From positions 333,051-397,050 of the forward strand of contig CYUG01000011.1 of the NCBI GenBank assembly GCA_001403775.1: 64,000 nt of DNA, given 5' to 3'. Every line of letters begins with the position of its first letter. Position 1 is the stretch's first letter. A model generated the notes under the pieces. The model ran no database searches and was not told the DNA's origin. It saw nothing but the letters and a program-made list of their open reading frames with translations. This document shows positions 45,142-54,002 of this stretch, piece after piece. Both the position numbers and the translations under genes were made by a program. The stretch is from Dermabacter indicis (GTDB taxonomy: Bacteria; Actinomycetota; Actinomycetes; Actinomycetales; Dermabacteraceae).

Positions 45142-45402
45142 TCAGTTCTCGGGGCGAGTGAGGACACGGAGCTTGGCCAGCGCCACCGTATCGGTCACTC
45201 CGACCGACACCCCGGAACGTTCACATGCCTCCCGTGTCCACGCCACGGGGTCGAAGCCTGGCGGCAGGCCACTCCGCGCCTGGCCCCGCCGCTCAGGCGG
45301 CGGAGGAGGTACGGACATTCCGGGCGTGCCGAGTGCTGCTGTGGTCGCCTTCATAACAGACAGGTGCGCAGCCGAACTACGACACGCGGTATCTGCGCTC
45401 AC
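45142..45402 (-). CDS. Small hypothetical protein convergent with the recombinase
   Basis: An 86-aa frame whose C-terminal half, LPPGFDPVAWTREACERSGV onward to TVALAKLRVLTRPEN, is well composed. The N-terminal part is uncertain, and ATG 45318 or 45354 could be the true start; none has a convincing ribosome-binding site. The position beside the integrase would suit a recombination directionality factor, but there is no motif to support that. Function unknown. Confidence 0.45.
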   Translation of the reverse strand: MSADTACRSSAAHLSVMKATTAALGTPGMSVPPPPPERRGQARSGLPPGFDPVAWTREACERSGVSVGVTDTVALAKLRVLTRPEN

Positions 45403-45442
45403 AAGCAGGCACTACATGTAGCTTTTTCTCTCGGGTTCACCC

Positions 45443-46309
45443 TCAGGCGTCGGCGCGGGGCTTGGCTGCCCAGATCGCGGCCAACAAGCCGGTGTCGCAA
45501 CGCAACGAGTCGAGAGGTTCCTCACCGAGCAGGCGCAGCAGAATGCCGTCGCCGGTCGGGGTGCCCGCATGTTTCCGATCAGGATGCCCGAGCACGATCC
45601 GCAACAGCGCCGTCCATGATCGTGACGGGATACCCAGCCGCTCTGGGGTGGCGCGGTCGCGGCGCAGCACCTCCACCGCATTCGCACGAGAGGTCAGGTC
45701 AGCGAGCCGGTAGGCGACGTGCTCGACGCAATCAGCCACGAGCACCGCATCCCACCCTGTTGAGACAAACAGCTCGACTATCGCCGACAACGCGGCGGCG
45801 ACGCGGACACGGTCGGCATCGTCGGGGTCGTCTTCGTCGTCGGTCACGCAGTTGACGGAGAAGGCGGGGTGGTAGTCGGCCAGGTGCTCCCGCTCGGCAA
45901 AGCGGATCGCATCGTGGAACCCCGCGATCCGGGACATGTGGCGCACCTTCCCGGACGAGACCAGCATCCCGGCCGCTCGAATCTCGACACCGCAGGTGAT
46001 CTGCACGGCCCGAGTGACCACCGCCCACGGATTGCGCGCCTTCCGTGTCGATGCGGCGAGCATGACCTCGAACGCTGCCGAGGCAATCTCCCAAGGGTCC
46101 AGGCCGTGTTTATGGGCCAATCGCCGGTACCTGGCTGTCGTGTAGCGCATCAGTTCCGCCGCTTCGCGATCAACCCGCCATGCTCCGGGGCCGGACTCAT
46201 GCAGCCGGATCAGCAGAGCGCGCAGCCTTTCCGGGCTCTCGAACCCGTGGCTGGCCGAGCCCGCCGAGGCCGCAGGATCGCCTGCTCCAGGTGCAGTGTG
46301 CTCGTCCAC
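45443..46309 (-). CDS. Conserved-looking element protein of unknown function (288 aa)
   Basis: GTG 46309 follows GGGAGG by 7 nt. Residues ~45-110 (AELMRYTTARYRRLAHKHGL, IASAAFEVMLAASTRKARN, PWAVVTRAVQITCGVEIRA) are helical and loosely recall sigma-factor region 2 or a replication/transfer regulator. The C-terminus (IPSRSWTALLRIVLGHPDRK through LLGEEPLDSLRCDTGLLAAI) is also helical. No membrane segment or catalytic motif is visible. Its ribosome-binding site lies in a perfect hairpin (see 46,317). It probably acts in maintenance or transfer of the nested element; I do not recognise the family. Confidence 0.65.
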   Translation of the reverse strand: MDEHTAPGAGDPAASAGSASHGFESPERLRALLIRLHESGPGAWRVDREAAELMRYTTARYRRLAHKHGLDPWEIASAAFEVMLAASTRKARNPWAVVTRAVQITCGVEIRAAGMLVSSGKVRHMSRIAGFHDAIRFAEREHLADYHPAFSVNCVTDDEDDPDDADRVRVAAALSAIVELFVSTGWDAVLVADCVEHVAYRLADLTSRANAVEVLRRDRATPERLGIPSRSWTALLRIVLGHPDRKHAGTPTGDGILLRLLGEEPLDSLRCDTGLLAAIWAAKPRADA

Positions 46310-46316
46310 GGTGACG

Positions 46317-46332
46317 CCTCCCGGAAGGGAGG
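46317..46332 (-). promoter_or_regulatory. Hairpin sequestering a Shine-Dalgarno sequence
   Basis: Minus strand: CCTCCC (46332-46327), loop TTCC, GGGAGG (46322-46317), then 7 nt to GTG 46309. The GGGAGG is the apparent ribosome-binding site of the 288-aa gene and is perfectly paired. Confidence 0.55.
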
Positions 46333-46569
46333 TGCACCACCAGCACCCAAACCAGGACGCGCAACAGCGGGCCGCTACGCCCGTCGCTCATCAGCAGGTG
46401 CGCCGCCTATCCCGCGCCGTCCACGACCTTGTCGGCGGGGTGCGACTCGCCCAGAAGCGGTCTTGCGTCCTTGCGCGCGAATGGGACTGATCCGAAGGTC
46501 ACCCCAGCGTTGCTCCCCGATGAACTGAGGGACCAACTCGCTGCAACGCTGGGACGCGCCCTCGGAACT

Positions 46570-47112
46570 TCAACCAGCGTTTCCATGACCCGCAGCCCCG
46601 TATTTGCGGGCGAGGCGTTCGAGTGTCGCCATTGTGCGGGTGGTGACGGGGACTTCGAGCAGAGACTCGAGAAAGCCTGTGACGTTGCCTGCGGTGTTCT
46701 TCGGCTTCCAGCAGGAGCTCCATGCGTGAGAGTCGTAAAGGCCTCGAACTTCCACAAGCCCGTCGGGACTGCGCAGCGGCACTGATATCTGCGGCTTGTC
46801 GATGGTGTCGAAGAAGGACACCATGAGTCGGTACACGTTCTCAGCGGGATCGACTTCCGGAGCATCATTCAGGAGACTTGCGATCTCCGTGAGGGATCGA
46901 GTGGCGAAGCTCTGGTGGAATCCTCTTGCGGTCAGGGTATTTCGGGCTTGACCAATCAACGGTTCGGGGTCGTCGGCATCGAAGACGACTGTTCCGTTGG
47001 TCTGGAAGCAACTCGCGACCGATGGGCCGCCGAAAGCGTCTACGAGCGCCGTCGCGGTGGGGCTTCCTGGGTGCCCGAGGTTGAGGTTTCGGAACAGTGC
47101 GACGTAGTTCAT
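46570..47112 (-). CDS. DUF1697 family protein
   Basis: A 180-aa protein of the DUF1697 family. The N-terminus MNYVALFRNLNLGHPGSPTA and the following ALVDAFGGPSVASCFQTNGT (first ferredoxin-like unit), with a second unit ending ERLARKYGAA, match the family, whose function is unknown. The start overlaps the stop of the upstream alpha/beta hydrolase by 4 nt. It is third in the MarR-linked operon. No lesions seen. Confidence 0.8.
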   Translation of the reverse strand: MNYVALFRNLNLGHPGSPTATALVDAFGGPSVASCFQTNGTVVFDADDPEPLIGQARNTLTARGFHQSFATRSLTEIASLLNDAPEVDPAENVYRLMVSFFDTIDKPQISVPLRSPDGLVEVRGLYDSHAWSSCWKPKNTAGNVTGFLESLLEVPVTTRTMATLERLARKYGAAGHGNAG

Positions 47113-47828
47113 GGGTTCTCTACCACCTCGATGATCTGTCGCGTCACGTCCTCGGGGGCGGTGACCATCGGCCAGTGAGAGCTATCGATCGTGCTCATCG
47201 TCCACCCGGTGGTGCTGCTCATGTCCGGTGCGACGGGAGGATGCGTACGCAGGCACTTCACGTAGTGCAGGCGCACGCCTGTTGCGAGGGTCGGGATGGG
47301 CTGCTCGATCGCGGGCTGGGCGTAGGTGCCGATCGGCTGCGGGGTCACATGCTCATCCAGCCAAGCGAGATCCCGATCGGTGATCCCATTGCCTGGGTAC
47401 ATCTGGTCGAGCTGATCGCGCGTGAACCAGGGCGTTGCGCCGTCGCGAGCGATGCTTCGCATGAAGCCCTCGGTTTGCGCGCCCATGGCATCGAACCAGG
47501 ATGCGCCGGGCTGCGGGAGCGCCGCGTCGAGAAAGATCACCGAGCGCAGATGCTGGGCGACCCGGCTCAGTGCTCCGGCCGCAACGTATCCGGCGAAGGA
47601 GTGCGCCACGAGGGTGGCGTCATCCAGACGGCTCACCTCGATGGCGAGGTCATCAATCCAGTCGGAGAGCGTGACAGAGGCAGGAAGCGTCTCGTCGTTG
47701 CCGGTCGTACGCAGTTGCGGCGTGACAACGGTCAGCCCACGCTGCTGGAGCAGCGGACTGACCCGGCTCCAGGCCCAGGGTCCGAGTCCGCCGCCACCGA
47801 CAAGAACGATAGGGCCGGGGGTGTTCAC
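47109..47828 (-). CDS. Alpha/beta hydrolase
   Basis: A 239-aa cytoplasmic alpha/beta-hydrolase. The oxyanion region is LVGGGGLGPWAW, the nucleophile Ser lies in LVAHSFAGYVAAG, and the catalytic His is in SSHWPMVTAPEDV. The fold and size resemble esterases of the MenH/EstB group. It overlaps both neighbours by 4 nt, so the epoxide-hydrolase-like gene, this gene and the DUF1697 gene are translated as one unit. Substrate unknown. Confidence 0.85.
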   Translation of the reverse strand: MNTPGPIVLVGGGGLGPWAWSRVSPLLQQRGLTVVTPQLRTTGNDETLPASVTLSDWIDDLAIEVSRLDDATLVAHSFAGYVAAGALSRVAQHLRSVIFLDAALPQPGASWFDAMGAQTEGFMRSIARDGATPWFTRDQLDQMYPGNGITDRDLAWLDEHVTPQPIGTYAQPAIEQPIPTLATGVRLHYVKCLRTHPPVAPDMSSTTGWTMSTIDSSHWPMVTAPEDVTRQIIEVVENP

Positions 47829-48922
47829 GAGTGTGCTCCTAACTGCGTTATCCGCTGCATGAAGAGGCTGAGGTCGTTGACCAGTTCTGTCGGCGAGTCG
47901 AGTGCGGCCATGTGCCCGCCGGTGCCGTGCTCATACCATCCGACGAGGTTGTTGTGCCGGTCCGAGACGGCGTGCGAAGCGAAGTCGGCCACGCCGAACT
48001 TGCTCACGGCGGTAGGCACCGGCGAGAACACAGGAGTTGCGTCCGGTCTGCTTGTCGCGTACAGCCGCATACTGGTGGCCGCGCTGTTGGTGAGCCAGTA
48101 CAGAGTGGCATTGGCGAAGATGAAGTCGTCTCCGATGCCGAAATCGGTTCCGAGCGCGGCCTGCCACAGGCTGTACTTGTCGAGTTGCCACGCGAGAAGT
48201 CCCACCGGTGAGTCAGCCAGAGCGAATGCGAGCGAGTCCGGCCGCTCTGCCTGGAGACGGAGGTAGGCGCTACCGTTCATCGCATAGCGCTGTAGGTCGC
48301 GCCATGCTTGGTCCTCGGCCGTGCCATCCGCGAGAAACCCGTGGAGTCCGGCGCTGACATGTACGCCAGCGATTCGATCAGGGGCGAGGGTGCCCATGGC
48401 GCGGGCGACCACGGAGCCCCAGTCCTCGCCGTGCACCGCGAAGCGGTCGAATTCGAGCACTTCCATCATCTTTAGCAGCAGCTTGGAAGAGTCCAATGCA
48501 GACCAGGACGCTCGCGGCAACGGGGATGTGCCGAAGCCTGGCATCGAGACCAGTACCAGCTCAGAACACACCGCGCGCAGCCCACCGATGACGCGATGGA
48601 ACATCAGAAACGATGTCGGCCAGCCATGAACAAGCAGCAGAGGGAGAACGCCCTCACCCGAAAAGCGCAAGACATGCAGGTCGATACCGTCGACTTGCAC
48701 CATCGCGTGCGACTCGGCTCCCGCGGCGCGCTCCGTTGGTTCGAGCCAGTCAATCCATCGCGTCACTGCCTCACCAACAACGAGGTGGCTCAGACCGTAG
48801 TCGCCGTCGACCAGGGACGCGGTGGCGGGAAGCCGCGATGCACGCAGCCGAGTGCGCAACTCACCTGCTGCCCAGTCGAGATTGGGCAGCACGCCAGACA
48901 GGAGTTGGTAGTATGCTGTCAT
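47825..48922 (-). CDS. Epoxide-hydrolase-like protein (EHN domain plus alpha/beta hydrolase)
   Basis: A 365-aa protein with the N-terminal EHN-type segment (YQLLSGVLPNLDWAAGELRT; TRWIDWLEPTERAAG) and a hydrolase core. HGWPTSFLMF supplies the oxyanion hole, Asp in VHGEDWGSVVARAMG is the nucleophile, and His is in GTGGHMAALDSP. This is the microsomal-type epoxide hydrolase family, which opens epoxides to diols. It is first in the operon and divergent from a MarR gene, with a palindromic operator between. The most likely role is detoxification or catabolism of a reactive compound. Confidence 0.85.
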   Translation of the reverse strand: MTAYYQLLSGVLPNLDWAAGELRTRLRASRLPATASLVDGDYGLSHLVVGEAVTRWIDWLEPTERAAGAESHAMVQVDGIDLHVLRFSGEGVLPLLLVHGWPTSFLMFHRVIGGLRAVCSELVLVSMPGFGTSPLPRASWSALDSSKLLLKMMEVLEFDRFAVHGEDWGSVVARAMGTLAPDRIAGVHVSAGLHGFLADGTAEDQAWRDLQRYAMNGSAYLRLQAERPDSLAFALADSPVGLLAWQLDKYSLWQAALGTDFGIGDDFIFANATLYWLTNSAATSMRLYATSRPDATPVFSPVPTAVSKFGVADFASHAVSDRHNNLVGWYEHGTGGHMAALDSPTELVNDLSLFMQRITQLGAHS

Positions 48923-48958
48923 ATCTATAGGCTACCGCGGCCTGACAGTATCCTGTCA
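48916..48958. promoter_or_regulatory. MarR operator between the hydrolase operon and marR
   Basis: TGACAG (48943-48948), TATC, CTGTCA (48953-48958) is a perfect dyad 11 bp before the marR ATG. A CTGTCA half-site lies at 48916-48921, overlapping the hydrolase start region. Both divergent promoters could be controlled from here. Confidence 0.7.
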
Positions 48959-48969
48959 ATCGGAGGAGC

Positions 48970-49413
48970 ATGGAGCAGGTCATCGACGCAACGCTGCACG
49001 CCATATGGGAGGCCAATCGTCTACTCCGCGACGAAGGCGAACGCATGGCCGCATCGGTGGGCCAGACCCATGCACGCCGCATGGTTCTTCAGACAGCCGG
49101 GTCGGGCGCCACCGTTCCCGACATCGCCCGTCGTTTACGCTTGCAACGCCAGAGCGTCCAGCGGGTAGCAGACCAGCTCGTCGAGGAAGGGTTTGCCTGC
49201 TACCAGGACAACCCCCGCCACCGGAGGTCAAAGCTTCTCTTGACGACACCGGCAGGTGATGACGTCCTGGACCGGCTGGCAGAAGTCCACGACGACTGGA
49301 TTCGCGAGATCGGTGAGCTTGCTCCCTCCGCGCCCTGGGACGAAATGCGTCGAGGCCTCGAAGGATTGGTTGACGCGCTCAAGACAAAGAATCCAGAAAC
49401 GCAGAACGAATAG
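48970..49413 (+). CDS. MarR-family transcriptional regulator (hydrolase operon)
   Basis: A 147-aa winged-helix protein. The recognition region is TVPDIARRLRLQRQSVQRVA, followed by DQLVEEGFACYQDNPRHRRS (wing) and LLLTTPAGDDVLDRLAEVHD (dimerisation). ATG 48970 follows GGAGGA. It is divergent from the three-gene hydrolase operon, with the TGACAG/CTGTCA dyad immediately upstream, so it probably represses that operon and itself until a hydrophobic ligand binds. Confidence 0.87.
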   Translation: MEQVIDATLHAIWEANRLLRDEGERMAASVGQTHARRMVLQTAGSGATVPDIARRLRLQRQSVQRVADQLVEEGFACYQDNPRHRRSKLLLTTPAGDDVLDRLAEVHDDWIREIGELAPSAPWDEMRRGLEGLVDALKTKNPETQNE

Positions 49414-49733
49414 CTCTCCGCCAGGCGGTTGCCCAGTTTCCTGGCGCGACGGGTGGCGATCAGGGTTGAGACCGACAGTGATAGGTACGGGCGTCCGCTG
49501 AACTCCGCTACCCCTGCAAGACGACGAACGCACGCGTCCTTAGCCACTATCATCCCAGTGATCTCGTCATCGCGATCACATGCTTGCCCGACCCCGCCAC
49601 CCGGCAGCCTCGCACCCCGCCGAAAGACACCCGCCGCAGACCCGCCCCGCGAGCTACCGACCTGTCACCCCTCGCATACTCCACTCCCTGCTCCAAAGGA
49701 TGCACGCATTTTACGGCGGGGCCGGGGTGCACA
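49414..49733. other. Intergenic, no supported gene
   Basis: About 320 bp between marR and the hairpin before the nested element's relaxase. This is a plausible location for an oriT, since MobF nick sites often lie just upstream of the relaxase gene. No nick motif recognised. Confidence 0.35.
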
Positions 49734-49763
49734 CCTCCCTCATGAGACCACTCATGAGGGAGG
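49734..49763 (+). promoter_or_regulatory. 13-bp-arm hairpin covering the relaxase Shine-Dalgarno
   Basis: CCTCCCTCATGAG (49734-49746), loop ACCA, CTCATGAGGGAGG (49751-49763): perfect pairing. GGGAGG at 49758-49763 lies 5 nt before ATG 49769 of the nested relaxase, so translation would be masked. A role as a nick-region hairpin is an alternative. Confidence 0.65.
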
Positions 49764-49768
49764 GCAGG

Positions 49769-52700
49769 ATGAAGGGCGGCGTGCTCTTGTTCCGCGGCAG
49801 CGGCGTGGCCGCGCGCCGGTACGTCGAGGCCGACCGTTCCCGCGCCGATGAGTACTACCTCGGCGCAGACGACGCCATAGCCGAGTACGCCGTGATCGAC
49901 GCGACCGGCGAGGTCACCGCCATCCGATCCCTGACCGCTGACGAGTACGAGGGGTGGGTGGACTGGATCAACCCCGTTACCGGGGAGTCGATGGGCACCC
50001 CGCGCAAGCCCGGCCAGGTGCGGAAGGGGTCGCCGTTGTTCGCGGAGATGACGATCAACGCCCCCAAGTCCCTGTCGGTCGCCGCCGCCCTGCACCCGAA
50101 GGTGTCGGAAGCGCTGGATGCCGCGCAGCGGGACGCAGCGCAGGAGATTCAACGGTTCCTCGGTCAGCACTCGGTCACCCTTGCGAGGCCGCGTGGTGCG
50201 CAGGAAGTCCTGCCCATAGAGCGCATGCAGACGGTCGCGATCACGCACAAGCCGAGCCGGGCGGGTGATCCGCACCGGCATATCCATTTCCAGATCGGCA
50301 CGAGGGTGTGGGCGGGAAGTGGCGCGCGCTGACCACAGCAGCCCTGTTCAAGCAGCAGGGAGCGATCCGCGCCCTCGGCACGGCGGTGATCGCCGCGCAC
50401 CCCCAGCTCGCCGCCACGCTCGCGGAGCACGGGTTGACGCTTGACCCGGTGACCGGTGAGGTGGTCGAACTGGAACCGTTCAACGCCTCCATGTCGAAGC
50501 GGTCGGCGCAGATCAAACGGAACCTGGACCGCATGGGGGCCGAGTGGCAAGCGGAGCATCCCGGCGAGACTCCCGGCCCGGCGCTCACGGCGCGGATGCA
50601 GGATGCCGCGTGGGCGTTCCAGCGCCCCAGCAGGAAGCCCGCAGACCTCAAAGACGAGCAGTGGTGGCGACAAGAACTCACCGATGCCGGATACGCCCCC
50701 GATACCCTCACCCGTCGTGCCGCTCAAGCCGCGGTGTCGGTGGATGATCTGGCAGTGCAGGACGTCGCCAGTCGTGCGCTGGATCGCTGCGCCGCTGCCG
50801 CATCCACCTGGACCCCTCACACCGTGGCCGAGCAGGTCGCGAGGATCATTACCGAGGCGGACGTACGGGCGACCCCTGCGCGGTTGCGGGAGTTCATCGA
50901 CCTGGCCACCGACCTCGCGACAGAGGATTGTTTCTCCGTGCTGCCGCCGGGAGCACCGGCCCCGAAGCATGTGGCGCACCTGACCAGCCTGAACGTGATC
51001 GCCGACGAGACCGCTCTCCGCGACCAACTCACCGCCGCGACGCCGGAACGAGAGCCGGAACACCCCGACGTCACCCGCAAAGCGCAAGCCGCCAGACTCG
51101 ACGCCGGGCAGACGGTCGCCGCCGCCGCGGTCGCCTCGACCGACCCGCTGGTGATCGTGGAAGGAGCGGCGGGCAGCGGGAAGACGACGATGTTGCGCAC
51201 CGCCATCACCGTTGGTGCCGAGCACGGCAGGCCGTCGCGAGTGGTCGCATCGACGCTGCGGGCCGCGCAGGTTGCCGAGGAAGAACTCGGGGTGCCCGCA
51301 ACGAGCGTTGCGGCGCTCGTGCATGCGCACGGGTGGCGGTGGAACGACGACGGCGTATGGACACGACTCGCACCCGGCGACACCGACCCTACAACCGGCA
51401 GTACCTACAACGGACCGCCCGAGAACGCGCGGCTGGATCGCAGGGTGCGGGTAATCGTGGACGAAGCCGGGATGCTCGACCAAGACACCACCCACGCCCT
51501 CCTCACCATCACCCAAGAAGCAGGCGCAACCGTCGCGCTCATCGGCGACCGCGCCCAGCTCCCCGCGGTCGGCCGGGGCGGGGTTCTCGACATGGCCGCA
51601 CAGATCAGGGGCCGCACCTACGACATGACCGAACTGCACCGCTTCGCTGATGCCGAGTACGTGGCCCTCACCCTCGCCATGCGGGACCGGGGGCACCCCG
51701 GTGCGATCTGATCCAAACTCGCAAGAACAACAGCGACCTCGGGGTCGCGAACCGGCAGCAATGGATCGTGCAGCACATCACCGACGAGGGGACCGTCTAT
51801 GCCCGAGAAGCAGCCAGCGGACGCAAGAGCCCCCGCACGGTTGCGCTCCCTGCCGAGTATCTGAGCGAGCACGCGCACCTGTCCTATGCCGCGACCGCCT
51901 ACGGCGTCCAGGGCGCAACCGTCAACACCGCGCACACGATACTGAGCGAGGCGACAAACGCGGCGGGCGTCTACGTCGGCATGACCAGGGGCCGCGACAC
52001 CAACCGGCTGCACGTCGTCGCGGAGAACCTCACGGATGCTCGGGCGCAGTTCATCGAGGCAATGGAACACGATCCCGCTGACCGTGACCTCGACCACGCC
52101 ACCGCCCAAGCCGTCGAGGCCGTGCAGGGCCTCGTCGCAGACGGCCCTGTCAGGCTGGTCACCGATGAACTCGCACCGCTCGACCAGGAGGTCGAGCGTG
52201 CCGAGCGGCGGGCGCAACGGTGGGAGCAGACTGCCGCCAGGCTCGATGCCCAACGCTCCGTGCATCGTGCCGAGGACGAAGAGCAGGCCGCCGCGCTCCG
52301 CAGAGCCGAGGCAGAAGCCGAGCAGATACGGGCCGAAGTTGCTCGACCGCTCACCGTTCAGGCCGAGCACGATGGCGCAGCCTACCTCGACGCCGTCGAG
52401 ACCGAGGCGGCCGCGAGTACACGGCTTGTCACCGCCCGGCGATTCGGCAGGCGCAAGGCCCGCACCGAGCACCACGCCGCGACCGAACAGGCCCGGACAG
52501 TCCGCGTGCAAGTACGTGAGGTCTGGGGTCTGGAGCCGCCTCGCAACGCCGAGGCCCTGCCGGGATGGGCGGCGCGGCAGGCCGAACAGCATGCCGAAGC
52601 CGACCCAAGCGTGATCGACGCCGCCCAGCAGATCGAAATCGCGAGAGCCGCTCGCGACCAAGTGCGGCGACAGCACGAGCAGGAACGTCGTGCGCTGCTG

Positions 52701-52994
52701 GTCAGCGAGTACGGAGCCGACCGGGCCCGCCACGCCCACCTTGGCATGCGCACCCCCAACGCGCACCGCCAAGCGCGAGACGCCAAGGCCCACGCCGCCG
52801 TGCTCCGCGCCGAGGCCGACGAACTCCGCAGCCTGCCCGTCAACGAGGCTGCACAGCGGATCGGAGCCAAGCGCGCCGAGCAGGAGCGCACCCGGCAACA
52901 TGCGGCACAGCGGGCACGGCAACTCCGCGACCCGTTCGAGCGCGAGCCCCACCGGCCCGACCCGGGCCACGACGGGCCGACACGCGGTCTGTGA
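49769..52994 (+). pseudogene. MobF relaxase/helicase of the nested element, frameshifted and internally deleted
   Basis: ATG 49769 reads MKGGVLLFRGSGVAARRYVE and continues through the relaxase domain, with the HUH-type motif DPHRHIHFQIG. At ~50,312 one G appears missing: expected VWAGKWRAL, observed VWAGSGAR-stop. The second frame runs KWRALTTAALFKQQGAIRAL through Walker A EGAAGSGKTTML and VIVDEAGMLD, to a stop at 51711. Homology then resumes in a third frame at DLIQTRKNNSDLGVANRQQW, with motif GAYGVQ-like YAATAYGVQG and VGMTRGRD, to 52994. A stretch of helicase is absent at ~51,700, so the gene is inactive. Confidence 0.9.
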
Positions 52995-53165
52995 CACCGC
53001 TCATTTACGCCCACGCAACCCGCGTGCGCTCAGAAGAACAGCAGCGCGCGGATCGAGTCGCAACAGAGCTCCGGCCCGACGCTCGTATCTCAGGGTGGCG
53101 TGTAGGTCGATCGTGCCTCCTACCGGCCACCAGAACGAGACGAGGCTGGCCGGGTAGGCTGGAAG

Positions 53166-53933
53166 GTGTCTCTCCCTCGCCACAAGATGATCCCCGTGCC
53201 TGCCGGGTCGATCGTGTTGCGGGATGCCAGGACGAAGACCTCGCGCACCGCGGAGCTACGGCAGTTCCACATTGCTTCCACCCCAGTGACGTGGGAGTTG
53301 TACTCGCGCGTGCTGGAGGCCCCGGTACCCGGCGATGAGGACGAGAACGCGCCTGCGCACTCGGTGTCGTGGCTGAACGCCGTGAGCTGGTGCAACGCGT
53401 TGTCCGTCAAGGCGGGGCTTGCTCCGGCTTACGACGTTGGCGACGCAGGGGTGTCCTGGGACGTGAGCGCTGACGGCTTTCGGTTGCCGACAGAGGCCGA
53501 ATGGAAGTGGGCCTGCCGCGCGGGATCGACAGGCCCGCACTACGGCCCGCTTCCGGACATCGCGTGGACCGATGCCGACGACGCGACAGGCACACAGCGC
53601 GTCGGACAGAAACAGCCCAACGCCTTCGGCCTGTTCGACATGCTGGGCAACGTGTGGGAGTGGTGCTGGGACTACTCCGACCCCGCCAGATACGCCGACT
53701 ATCGCGTACTGCGCGGCGGCGGACGGGCGGACAAGCATTGGAGCGTTCGCGCCTCAGTACGGCGAGGAAGCATGCCGGGAGCGCAACTGGATGACGTCGG
53801 GTTCCGCGTCGCACAGGGCGCCGCGGGAGAGGCTGCCTGTCACGCCGGTCAAGGCTGGTCGCAGAAAGCCGATCGAGATCGAGCGGACGTCGACGGCCCG
53901 GTTCCTGTCGGCTGGACACCGCTACGCACATAA
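53166..53933 (+). CDS. SUMF1/FGE-fold protein lacking the FGE cysteine pair
   Basis: A 255-aa protein with the formylglycine-generating-enzyme/EgtB-like fold: MIPVPAGSIVLRDARTK, SVSWLNAVSWCNALSVKAGL, DGFRLPTEAEWKWACRAGST, FGLFDMLGNVWEWCWDYSDP and RVLRGGGRADKHWS. The segment after RGG, where FGE carries its copper-binding Cys pair, has none, so formylglycine formation is unlikely. GTG 53166 follows a -10-like TAGGCT (53155-53160), suggesting a leaderless mRNA; ATG 53187 is an alternative. No sulfatase gene is nearby. It is the last gene before the right end of the nested element. Confidence 0.8.
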   Translation: MSLPRHKMIPVPAGSIVLRDARTKTSRTAELRQFHIASTPVTWELYSRVLEAPVPGDEDENAPAHSVSWLNAVSWCNALSVKAGLAPAYDVGDAGVSWDVSADGFRLPTEAEWKWACRAGSTGPHYGPLPDIAWTDADDATGTQRVGQKQPNAFGLFDMLGNVWEWCWDYSDPARYADYRVLRGGGRADKHWSVRASVRRGSMPGAQLDDVGFRVAQGAAGEAACHAGQGWSQKADRDRADVDGPVPVGWTPLRT

Positions 53934-54002
53934 GCGAATGATCCGCGACGCGAGCGGGCCGAGGCCAGTCGCACTCCCGAGTCTTTGAAGCTCAGGAGTG
54001 GC

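Noticed and set aside
50164-51696. A 510-codon minus-strand frame opposite the nested relaxase
   Set aside because: The plus strand shows relaxase and helicase motifs; the antisense frame has no recognisable protein features.
53166-53933. Calling the SUMF1-domain gene a formylglycine-generating enzyme
   Set aside because: The Cys pair expected after the RGG motif is absent and there is no sulfatase gene nearby.
43635-54002. Idea that the nested segment is a prophage
   Set aside because: No capsid, terminase, tail or lysis genes; the content is recombinase, relaxase and cargo, so an integrative (formerly mobilizable) element fits better.
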